DNA of 11,264 nt, taken from positions 1-11,264 of the forward strand of contig SLFT01000350.1 of NCBI GenBank assembly GCA_007124105.1. The letters are read 5' to 3'. The stretch comes from Candidatus Hydrogenedentota bacterium. Its GTDB lineage: Bacteria > Hydrogenedentota > Hydrogenedentia > Hydrogenedentales > CAITNO01. The notes beneath the pieces were generated by a model. That model was not told where the DNA came from. It searched no databases and worked only from the letters and a program-made list of their open reading frames with translations. Shown here in pieces: positions 1 to 6,654 of this stretch (position 1 is the stretch's first letter; each line of letters begins with the position of its first letter). The position numbers and the translations under genes are program-made.

Positions 1-1199
1 AAGGCCAGCAGTTGACGGGTCAATGCCGCAGAGCGCTGCGCCGCCTTGCGCGCTTCCTCGAGGTCGGCGTGCAGTGTGGAGGCCGGCTCCACCTGGTCCA
101 GCGCCATTTCGATGTTGCCGATAATGACGCCCAACATATTATTAAAATCGTGGGCCACGCCCCCGGCCAGCCGTCCCATGGACTCCATTTTTTGCGCCTG
201 ATTCAAGTGTTCCTGAATCATTGCCTTTTCCGCCGCCGCCTGCCTGCGCTCGGTAATGTCGCGGGCAATGCTTAATATGCCGTCGCCCCCCTTGTAGACA
301 ATAAGGCTACTTTTCACTTCCACGGGGACACGCGTTCCGTTGCGGTGTATCAACGTGGACTCGAAAAGCAACGTGCCTTCACGGCGCAAGCGCTCGAGCC
401 ACGGCAGACGCCTGCTGTAAATCTCGGCCGACACAATATCCGACGGCCCAATGCGCCGCAGTTCTTCCTGGGAATACCCGAGCAGTTCGGTCGCGGCTTT
501 GTTGGTGAGTACGAATGTGTCGTCTTCCGACCGGATAAAGACCGCATCGCTGAGCGCGTCAAAAAGCATACGGAAACGCTGTTCTGATTCACTCAAAGAC
601 ATCTCGTTTTCTTTTCGCGCTTCATTTTCATGCTGCAAGTCCTCGAGCAGGTTCAGCGTTGCTTTTTGACTGTCCCGCAAGCGTTGGTGCGCCTCGCGCA
701 ACGCGGCGTCGGCCTTCTCACGCCGTTCAAGTTCACATTGCAGCGCGCGCGTCCGCTCCGCTACCAGTGTTTCCAGTTCTTCTTTTTCTTGTCGTTGCGC
801 CGCGTTGACGGCGCTTATCTTGAGCATGGCCTTAATTTGCGCGGTAAGTTCCATCGCGTCAATCGGCTTCGAGAGAAAGGCTTCCCCGCCCGCATCCAAC
901 GCCTGCATCCTGCTTTCCTGGTCGGTTCTGCGCGCGGTAAGAAACATCACAGGAATAACCCGCAACACCGGGTCTGCTTTCAGCGTACGACATACCGCAA
1001 AACCGTCCATGCCAGGCATTACAATATCCAGCAGAATCACGTCCGGTTTCGCTGTCCGCGCCAGCTGTATGCCCTCGGAACCGTCCGTCGCTGTGAGTAC
1101 CGTCGCGTTGGGAAAAGCCTCGCGTATAACGGCGCTCAGCGCGATCAGGTTATCCGGCATGTCGTCAATCGCCACTATGACTGGACTAATGATCTCCAT
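1..1199 (-). CDS. Hybrid signalling protein: receiver, coiled coil, PAS, HisKA (3' end beyond window)
   Basis: Reading the minus strand from the ATG at 1199 gives 399 open codons that leave the window at its left edge. Residues 1-125 form a receiver (REC) domain with acidic pocket D12/D13, phospho-acceptor D58 in LLDIVMPGMDG, T88 in the FLTAR strand and K111 in SKP. Residues 135-200 are a charged coiled coil. Residues 205-330 form a PAS domain ending in the usual RDITERR linker. A HisKA dimerisation domain follows, with the H-box GGVAHDFNNMLG and phospho-accepting H350. The HATPase_c domain must lie outside the window. The HDFNN form of the H-box is typical of large soluble hybrid kinases, and no membrane segment is seen. 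The start overlaps the TAG of the receiver remnant by 14 nt, and a weak AAGG lies 9 nt upstream. A receiver at the N-terminus suggests the kinase is itself controlled by phosphorylation, perhaps by another kinase. The signal is unknown. Confidence 0.9.
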   Translation of the reverse strand, partial: MEIISPVIVAIDDMPDNLIALSAVIREAFPNATVLTATDGSEGIQLARTAKPDVILLDIVMPGMDGFAVCRTLKADPVLRVIPVMFLTARRTDQESRMQALDAGGEAFLSKPIDAMELTAQIKAMLKISAVNAAQRQEKEELETLVAERTRALQCELERREKADAALREAHQRLRDSQKATLNLLEDLQHENEARKENEMSLSESEQRFRMLFDALSDAVFIRSEDDTFVLTNKAATELLGYSQEELRRIGPSDIVSAEIYSRRLPWLERLRREGTLLFESTLIHRNGTRVPVEVKSSLIVYKGGDGILSIARDITERRQAAAEKAMIQEHLNQAQKMESMGRLAGGVAHDFNNMLGVIIGNIEMALDQVEPASTLHADLEEARKAAQRSAALTRQLLA

Positions 1200-1338
1200 A
1201 CAACAAAACCTTGATTGTAGCAAGGAACGCATCACCATCACAGGGCTTTGTCACATAGGCGTCAAAGCCATAGGCGCGCATTCGATCCCGGTTCACTTCT
1301 CAGGCGGCGGCAATAATCGCTTCGGCTACGCCGTTCAT
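1186..1338 (-). pseudogene. Remnant of a CheY-like receiver gene (C-terminal part, with in-frame TGA)
   Basis: The gap between the PAS array and the hybrid kinase is not empty. From ATG 1338, overlapping the previous stop as ATGA, the frame reads 12 codons to a TGA at 1302-1300. The same frame then continues for 37 more codons to a TAG at 1188-1186. The part after the TGA contains RDRMRAYGFDAYVTKP and a following DAFLATIKVLL. These match the last alpha/beta units of a receiver domain, including the conserved lysine of the TKP motif. The N-terminal two thirds, with the acidic pocket and the aspartate, are absent. The 14-nt overlap of its end with the hybrid kinase start is what an intact co-transcribed receiver gene would show. 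I infer that an original PAS array - receiver - hybrid kinase operon lost most of its middle gene by deletion. Since TGA ends two confident genes here, recoding is unlikely. Confidence 0.65.
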
Positions 1339-3398
1339 GGAACAGTCTCGTATTGCGTCGGCCTTCCAAGTTCTTCAAGCAGCGCGTTCACTTTCTGCTT
1401 GAGCCTGACCATTTGTAATTCCCGACCCACCGTTACCCGGTTAAAACGCTCCAGTTCATCGCATTTCTCGATAAGCGCCTGTTCCGCGCGTTTGCGGTCG
1501 GTAATGTCGTTGATAATATGCACAGCGCCGTCGAAGCGACCGTCTTCATCCAAAATCGGGTCCACAGTTACTTCCACCCACCGGTCGCCCAGTTGTAAAT
1601 CCGCGCTTTCCCGCGCCAGCGTTTCTTTTGCCTTGACGATGGGGCAGTTTTCAATCGGTTCGTCGCTGTCGTGCAACAGTCCGTAACAAGGTCTTCCAAT
1701 AATCTGGTCAGACGCTGCGTTCACGAAACGTTGCGACGCATTGTTGGCGCGCAACACGCGCAAGTGCTTGTCCATAATCCATATCGCGTGATTGGTGGCG
1801 TTAAATGTGCGCTGCCACTCATCTGCTGCGCGGGCTAGTTGCTCTGTGGCGCGCTTGCGTTCCGTAATATCCCGCATGATAACATGAATGCATGTTGTGT
1901 CGTCATACGGGAACGGGGCCGCAGCCGTTTCCACGTCCACCACGCGTCCATCGAGTCGTATTATTTTTTCTTCCACAGGGGCCATGGGCTTACCCAGTGT
2001 ACGTAGACGATAAGTTCGTTCCGGGGCATATTTGTGATAATCAGGATGGAGAAGTTCAATAACTGGTTTTCCAATAAGATCAAATTCATCCTTCGCGCCA
2101 AACAGTTCCAGACAGGCGCGATTGGCTTGGACGACCACATCATCATGGTTTATGAGGATAGCGTCAGCGGAGTGTGTGAAGAGATTACGGTATCGGTTTT
2201 CGCTCTCAAACACACACGCTTCACTACGCTTTCGCTCGGATATATCGAGGAATGCCCCGTGGACACCCACGATATTGCCTGACGCGTCGCGTTCCGCTTC
2301 ACCGATGGTGCGCACCCACACGCGACGTCCTTTGGCGGTAACAATCTGCATCTCCTCGTCGTAGGCGGTTCCCTGCTGTGCGCAGGCGGTGAACACCTGC
2401 GTAATTTTATCCCGCCACTCTGGGGCGTAGAAATTTATTCCTTCCAATACGGATGGGGAATCCCCCGGCGGCACGTCGTGAATCGCCGCCACCTCGTCCG
2501 ACCAGACAACACGTTTCTCATTCAAGTTTACCTGCCACCCACCCATACGCGCTGTCCGACTGGCAATAGCCAAAAGCAAATTGTTTTGCTGCGCGGTCCG
2601 TTGCGCTTCCATGCGTTCGGTTGTATCGTGGAATACCGCGGCAAACTGACCAGGACGCGGACAATAGGCTGTCACTTCATAGTACCGGCCCAGTTCGCGA
2701 CTATAATTCTCAAATGATGTTGGTTTTCCTGTAAGCGCCACGCCCCCGAAACGTGCTATCCACTCGGGCTCGATATCAGGCAGTACCTCAAGCACGGTGC
2801 GTCCCACAACCTCGCTCATCTTCAAGCCGGTCAGCTCTTCGAATGCGGGATTGGCGCTCAAAAAACGGTAATCACAGGGGCGTCCGGCATCGTCTACAAT
2901 GATTTCATGCAGCGCAAAACCGTCGGGCATCAGGGAAAACAACAGCGCGTATTCCTGTTCCACTTTGCGATGCTCGCTAATGTCCCGGGCAATACTGAGG
3001 ACATATTCCGTCTGGCCCGTCGCATTGTTTTCCGGAATCAGCCGCCAGTTAAAGACCACCCTTCCCCGAGGCCCCTCGAATTCAAACTCGGATTCATGAA
3101 GGTCGCCCGTTTGAAATACCTGTTCGAGCGTCTGTTCCCAGAACCTGCATTTCTCTTCTGGAAAGCCAAGGTCGCGGTGGGTCTTGCCAATAAAGGATTC
3201 CGCTTTCAGACCAGTTGTCTCCTCGACGTTAGGACTGACAAACACATGCCTGTACTCGCGGTCGAAACGCATGAGAATATCCGGCGTGTTATGGACAAGC
3301 GCCCGGAAACACGCTTCGTCAGGGCACAACGCCTCATCAGCAGTGGGCATACCCTCAGAAAACCCATTGCTACCTATTTGATTACTCCGTACACGCAT
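1335..3398 (-). CDS. Cytoplasmic sensor of five PAS domains without a kinase domain
   Basis: This 687-residue protein is built from five PAS domains in a row: about 30-142, 148-262, 272-390, 400-515 and 528-636. Four end in a recognisable linker of the DISERK/DITERK type (RDISEHRK, LDISERKR, RDITERKR, NDITDRKR). Domain 2 ends in a variant, HDTTERME. PAS5 carries a Cys/His cluster (C571, H576, C585) in GRPCYGLLHDSD and ENCP. The last 40 residues (645-682) hold FNRVTVGRELQMVRLKQKVN, a helical tail that I recall recurring after PAS arrays in many environmental bacteria. There is no H-box, N-box, G-box, GGDEF, EAL or DNA-binding motif, and no signal peptide or membrane segment. The protein therefore senses but has no visible output and probably passes its signal to a partner such as the hybrid kinase downstream. 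The ATG at 3398 follows AAGGGG by 6 nt; M17 is a less likely start. Ligands cannot be named from sequence. Confidence 0.88.
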   Translation of the reverse strand: MRVRSNQIGSNGFSEGMPTADEALCPDEACFRALVHNTPDILMRFDREYRHVFVSPNVEETTGLKAESFIGKTHRDLGFPEEKCRFWEQTLEQVFQTGDLHESEFEFEGPRGRVVFNWRLIPENNATGQTEYVLSIARDISEHRKVEQEYALLFSLMPDGFALHEIIVDDAGRPCDYRFLSANPAFEELTGLKMSEVVGRTVLEVLPDIEPEWIARFGGVALTGKPTSFENYSRELGRYYEVTAYCPRPGQFAAVFHDTTERMEAQRTAQQNNLLLAIASRTARMGGWQVNLNEKRVVWSDEVAAIHDVPPGDSPSVLEGINFYAPEWRDKITQVFTACAQQGTAYDEEMQIVTAKGRRVWVRTIGEAERDASGNIVGVHGAFLDISERKRSEACVFESENRYRNLFTHSADAILINHDDVVVQANRACLELFGAKDEFDLIGKPVIELLHPDYHKYAPERTYRLRTLGKPMAPVEEKIIRLDGRVVDVETAAAPFPYDDTTCIHVIMRDITERKRATEQLARAADEWQRTFNATNHAIWIMDKHLRVLRANNASQRFVNAASDQIIGRPCYGLLHDSDEPIENCPIVKAKETLARESADLQLGDRWVEVTVDPILDEDGRFDGAVHIINDITDRKRAEQALIEKCDELERFNRVTVGRELQMVRLKQKVNALLEELGRPTQYETVP

Positions 3399-3466
3399 TA
3401 TTTACCCCTTGCCAATTCCTGATTATGTATCCTCCACCACCTGGAACGTCTACGCCTACACATCTA

Positions 3467-3483
3467 TTTATACCATTATACCA
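3467..3483 (-). promoter_or_regulatory. Tandem extended -10 boxes upstream of the PAS sensor gene
   Basis: On the minus strand TGGTATAAT (3483-3475) is followed at once by TGGTATAAA (3475-3467). Both match the extended -10 form TGnTATAAT, the first perfectly. No good -35 hexamer lies 16-18 nt upstream, which is usual for extended -10 promoters. Transcription would begin near 3460-3468, leaving a leader of about 65 nt before ATG 3398. This would give the PAS sensor and hybrid kinase block its own transcription start, apart from the ntrC-like gene upstream. Confidence 0.5.
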
Positions 3484-3599
3484 TGCTTTTATTGACTTGT
3501 GGGGATATTTTTTTGATCCGTTGACGCGCTGAACGCATCGGCCGAAAAAGAAACGCCAAAACGAAAGCAAGAAAGTTCGCGCAACGACAGTCTTGTACA

Positions 3600-3638
3600 G
3601 GACGTATGGGACTTATAGGACGGATAGGATTTATGGGA
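3600..3638. repeat. 9-bp tandem repeat, about 4.3 units
   Basis: Four successive 9-bp units begin at 3600, 3609, 3618 and 3627: GGACGTATG, GGACTTATA, GGACGGATA and GGATTTATG, then GGA. The consensus is GGACnTATR. The units are imperfect, so the array is not a recent slippage product. It lies in the spacer between the ntrC-like gene and the PAS sensor gene, upstream of the tandem -10 boxes. No protein-coding use is apparent. Confidence 0.75.
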
Positions 3639-3767
3639 GAAAATCGGCTTTACTTCTGGGTTGCGGGCCATGCCCGCGTTGGACTATCCAGGCCGCGCGC
3701 AGGGGCCATTCTCTGAGACCCTGGAGGAAGCGTGGACGCCTGACTCGGTGTAGGCCATATTATTTCG

Positions 3768-5132
3768 CTACCCAACTGTTCGATCAATATCATGCTTCTT
3801 AATTCGATACTGCAATGTCTTGTAGGTAAGCCCGAGCAGTTCGGCTGCTTCCTTCACACGTCCGCCCGCGCGTTCAAGCGCCTGTCTGATCAGTTCCTGT
3901 TCCAGGTCTTCTAGCACAAGGCCGCCCGGCGGCAGTGCGACATCGCCGGCGTTGGGTTCCGGGACACGCAATTTTTCCGGGAGGTCGTCTGGCGTCAACG
4001 TATCGCCCGCGGCGAGGATAAAGGCCTGTTCAAGGGTGTTCTCCAATTCTCGCACGTTTCCCGGCCACCGATACCGTCTGAAGGCGTCCATAATGTCCGG
4101 GCCGATGGCTGGCGGCGTAATATCAAGTTTCTTCGCAATCTTGTCCCGAAAATGGCTCACCAGATAGGGCAGGTCCTCGAGCCGCTCTCGCAGAGGCGGC
4201 AGTGTGATGGCGAGCACTTCCAGCCGATAGTACAGGTCCTCGCGAAAGGTTCCTTTCTGGACGCATTGCTTCAGATCGTGGTTGGTGGCGACCACCACGC
4301 GCACATCCACGGTGCGGGGTTTATCGCCGCCGACCCGTTCGATGACGCCGTCCTGGAGTACGCGCAACAGCTTGGCCTGGCTTGCCAGGCGCATATCCCC
4401 GATTTCGTCCAGGAATAATGTACCGCCGTGGGCAAGTTCGAATTTTCCGGTACGGCTGCTCTCTGCGCCGGTAAACGCGCCTTTTTCGTGGCCGAACAAT
4501 TCCGACTCGACGAGGGTGTCGGGGATGGCGGCGCAGTTCACCACAATGAAGGGCTTTTTCGCCCGGCTTCCGGTAAAATGAATATGCCGCGCAATGAGTT
4601 CCTTGCCGGTGCCTGATTCCCCTTGAATCAGCACCGTGCTGGATACGGCCACGGCGCGGCGCGTACGCTCGAACACGTCGCGCATGACGGCGCTTTTGCC
4701 CACGATATTGCCCAGCGACACCGCTTCATCCACCAGTTGGGTGAGCCTGCGATTATGCTCGCGCAGTTCATGCCGTTCGCAGGCGCGGGCCATGACCAGC
4801 AGCAGTTCGTCCTTGTCAAAAGGTTTCTCTATATAATCCGCCGCGCCCTCCTTGATGGCCGTTACCGCTGTCTTGATGGTGGCGTGGGCGGTCATCACCA
4901 CCACATCAAGCGCGGGACACCGCTGTTTGGCGCGCTGCAACAACTCGAGGCCGTCCATGCCAGGCATTTTCATATCGGTCAACAAGATATCGCATGGCCC
5001 ATCTTCCAGCACCTCAAGCGCCTCGACGCCGCCGGACTGAGCGCATACCTCATAGCCTGCCTGCTCAAGGATATCGCTGATAATTTCACGTTGTACTTTA
5101 TCGTCCTCTACGACTACGATTCGTTGATTCAT
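3768..5132 (-). CDS. NtrC-family response regulator, sigma-54-dependent transcription activator
   Basis: This 454-residue protein has the complete three-domain plan of the NtrC group. The receiver (1-120) has D10/D11, phospho-acceptor D53 in LLTDMKMPGMDG, T81 and K103. The AAA+ sigma-54 interaction domain (about 143-375) has Walker A GESGTGKE (171-178), the intact sigma-54 contact loop GAFTGA (218-223), Walker B TLFLDE (238-243), FREDLYYRL and WPGNVRELEN. The C-terminus (about 407-450) is a Fis-type helix-turn-helix with LGLTYKTLQYRIKK. All residues needed for phosphorylation, ATP hydrolysis and sigma-54 contact are present, so it should be a working activator in the cytoplasm. The sensor kinase just upstream is its likely partner. 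The ATG at 5132 follows AAAGAGG with short spacing. The targets are unknown: I found no convincing -24/-12 promoter in the gaps of this window. Confidence 0.95.
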   Translation of the reverse strand: MNQRIVVVEDDKVQREIISDILEQAGYEVCAQSGGVEALEVLEDGPCDILLTDMKMPGMDGLELLQRAKQRCPALDVVVMTAHATIKTAVTAIKEGAADYIEKPFDKDELLLVMARACERHELREHNRRLTQLVDEAVSLGNIVGKSAVMRDVFERTRRAVAVSSTVLIQGESGTGKELIARHIHFTGSRAKKPFIVVNCAAIPDTLVESELFGHEKGAFTGAESSRTGKFELAHGGTLFLDEIGDMRLASQAKLLRVLQDGVIERVGGDKPRTVDVRVVVATNHDLKQCVQKGTFREDLYYRLEVLAITLPPLRERLEDLPYLVSHFRDKIAKKLDITPPAIGPDIMDAFRRYRWPGNVRELENTLEQAFILAAGDTLTPDDLPEKLRVPEPNAGDVALPPGGLVLEDLEQELIRQALERAGGRVKEAAELLGLTYKTLQYRIKKHDIDRTVG

Positions 5133-5195
5133 GGCGCCTCTTTACCTTTTCAACCATCACCAATAAATAGATTCTATAGCTTTAGCGTACCGGGG

Positions 5196-5252
5196 GCAAT
5201 TCTGTAGTTTTCCGGTGGGTTCTGCTTCGCTTCACCCACCCTACAGAATTGC
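5196..5252. repeat. REP-like palindrome between sensor kinase and response regulator
   Basis: A 12-bp perfect inverted repeat, GCAATTCTGTAG (5196-5207) with CTACAGAATTGC (5241-5252), encloses a second perfect 7-bp stem, GGTGGGT (5214-5220) with ACCCACC (5234-5240). The loop is 13 nt, and a one-sided 6-nt bulge TTTTCC separates the stems. The inner part, GGTGGGT-loop-ACCCACC flanked by CTACA, resembles dispersed GGGTGGGT...ACCCACC palindromes that I recall from many bacterial genomes. It is therefore probably a repetitive extragenic palindrome or tiny non-autonomous mobile element. In the mRNA it would form a strong hairpin between the two genes and could alter their expression ratio. No T tract follows it on either strand. 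Confidence 0.75.
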
Positions 5253-5261
5253 TACAGATGC

Positions 5262-6644
5262 TCATGGTCTGGCCTTATCCAGCGGCAGCGTAATCAGCGC
5301 CTGACAGCCCAGGCCGGGGCTGCTGGTAATCTCGATGACGCCGCCATGCTCCTCGACGATGCCCCGGGTAATGGACAACCCTAGCCCGGTGCCGCCGGGG
5401 CGGGTAGTGAAATAAGGCTCGAAGACCCGCTCGGCCACCTCCGGCGCCAACCCCGGTCCGTCGTCGCGTATTTCGATGGCGCAGGCGCTGTCAGCTACCC
5501 GCGAGAATATTCGAACGCGCCCGCCCTTCGGACAGGCCTCGAGGGCGTTTAATATAACATTTAGAACAGCGCGCATCCATTGCCTCGAGTCAAGAAGCAG
5601 CACCAGCCCGGGCGCGCGCAGGTCGCAGGTCAGCCGAATCCCCCGCGCCTCGGCGTCTTTTTGAAACAGGCGCGCGCACTCCCGCAACAAGGGGTCCAGT
5701 TCGTGTGGTTCACAGCGCAGCTCGGTTTCCCGGGCCAGAGAGAGAAAGTTAGACACAATATCGTCAAGCCGGTCCACTTCCGCGCGAATGGCGTCCATTG
5801 ATTTTGCCGCGGGATGAGACGCATCTTCGAGCATGTCCGCGGCATGGCTTGACAACAGTTTGATGGCGTTGAGGGGATTGCGCACGTCATGGGCAATGCC
5901 CGCGGCAAGATTGCCCAACGCTGACAGGCGTTGCGCCTGGCGCAACTTCGTTTCCATCAGTTCCTTTTCGCGCAGGCTGGCCACCATGTCATTGAAAGTA
6001 TGTTCAAGCGCGCGGATTTCGCCCGAGACGCCCCGGGTATTTACCATGTTCAATTCGCCGCCGCTGATGGCCGCGCAACTTTCCGACAACCGCACCAGCG
6101 GGCGCAGCGCCTTGCCAATGAAATAGACCATCAACCCCAATGCAAGGAGAAAAACGCTGGTAAGCGCCATCATGTACCGGTTTCGGAAGGCGCGCAGTAT
6201 CTCCGTTTGCGGAAAAATGGTCATGGTCACTGTCATCAATACCGGTTGCGCCGCATTCATTAACGGCACACGCGCCACACGGGCGAATCCGCCGTCTGCA
6301 AGCCGTTCGATGGTGAATGACGCGGCCTGCATGTCCTGTGTCCCATCGTCCAACGTGATGTCCACTCCCTGATACACATCCATCAGTTCCACTTCCAATG
6401 CGCCGTAGTCCTGGTCGAATCCCTCCTCGAAACGGATTTCCAGGTTGTGGGCAATGTCGGCAGCCTGCGCTTCCATTTGACGCGCGGCTTCCTGGAAAAA
6501 GTGGTGCGTAATCACTATCACAGAACCAAACAGACACAACAACAACACGGCGCACAACAGGACGACGCGAAAAAAGAGCGACTTATACCAGGGTACGCGC
6601 ATGGACGCCGGCGGCTTTTGCGGGGACGGGGTTGTCATAACCAA
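5262..6644 (-). CDS. Membrane sensor histidine kinase, partner of the NtrC-type regulator
   Basis: This 460-residue protein has a short cytoplasmic N-terminus, membrane helix 1 (about 22-46), a periplasmic domain of about 110 residues (47-155) without a recognised fold, membrane helix 2 (about 157-178) and a HAMP linker (about 179-232). A HisKA domain follows with H252 in the H-box AAGIAHDVRNPLNAI. The HATPase domain has the N-box NVILNALEA (N362, N366), DDGPG (394-398), an F-box (F408, F412) and GGTGLGLS (417-424). It is a complete kinase of the ZraS/AtoS/NtrB-like class that pairs with NtrC-type regulators. It begins 10 nt after the glycosylase stop and precedes the regulator gene, so an operon is likely. 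Two starts are possible: TTG 6644, 5 nt after GGAG and used here, or ATG 6638, 11 nt after it. The periplasmic signal is unknown. Confidence 0.94.
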   Translation of the reverse strand: MVMTTPSPQKPPASMRVPWYKSLFFRVVLLCAVLLLCLFGSVIVITHHFFQEAARQMEAQAADIAHNLEIRFEEGFDQDYGALEVELMDVYQGVDITLDDGTQDMQAASFTIERLADGGFARVARVPLMNAAQPVLMTVTMTIFPQTEILRAFRNRYMMALTSVFLLALGLMVYFIGKALRPLVRLSESCAAISGGELNMVNTRGVSGEIRALEHTFNDMVASLREKELMETKLRQAQRLSALGNLAAGIAHDVRNPLNAIKLLSSHAADMLEDASHPAAKSMDAIRAEVDRLDDIVSNFLSLARETELRCEPHELDPLLRECARLFQKDAEARGIRLTCDLRAPGLVLLLDSRQWMRAVLNVILNALEACPKGGRVRIFSRVADSACAIEIRDDGPGLAPEVAERVFEPYFTTRPGGTGLGLSITRGIVEEHGGVIEITSSPGLGCQALITLPLDKARP

Positions 6645-6654
6645 ACAGACTCCA

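Larger units (their letters stand above)
3399..3767. other. Intergenic spacer between the ntrC-like gene and the PAS sensor gene
   Basis: This 369-nt stretch contains no supportable gene. From its right end it holds a GC-rich stretch with weak inverted repeats, a short hairpin GCGGGC-CAT-GCCCGC (3663-3677) without a T tract, the 9-bp tandem repeat (3600-3638), an A7 run read on the minus strand (3514-3508), and the tandem extended -10 boxes (3467-3483). The hairpin could help end the ntrC-like transcript, but the lack of a T tract makes this weak. Short frames across it overlap the promoter or the repeat and lack ribosome binding sites. Confidence 0.6.

Noticed and set aside
1300..1302. TGA recoding (selenocysteine or alternative code) in the receiver remnant
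   Set aside because: TGA ends the PAS sensor, the sensor kinase and the glycosylase here, no selenocysteine element is evident, and the remnant also lacks its N-terminal domain half.
805..1686. Long plus-strand open frame of 293 codons opposite the signalling genes
   Set aside because: It lies across the hybrid kinase, the receiver remnant and the PAS sensor on the other strand, has serine-rich shadow-like composition and no family motif, while the minus strand has clear domains.
3382..3570. Small minus-strand frame upstream of the PAS sensor
   Set aside because: It covers the promoter boxes and the sensor's own ribosome binding site, and has no motif or binding site of its own.
4623..5207. 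Plus-strand frame of 194 codons
   Set aside because: It is antisense to the receiver and AAA+ coding sequence of the NtrC-type gene, with no ribosome binding site or recognisable motif.
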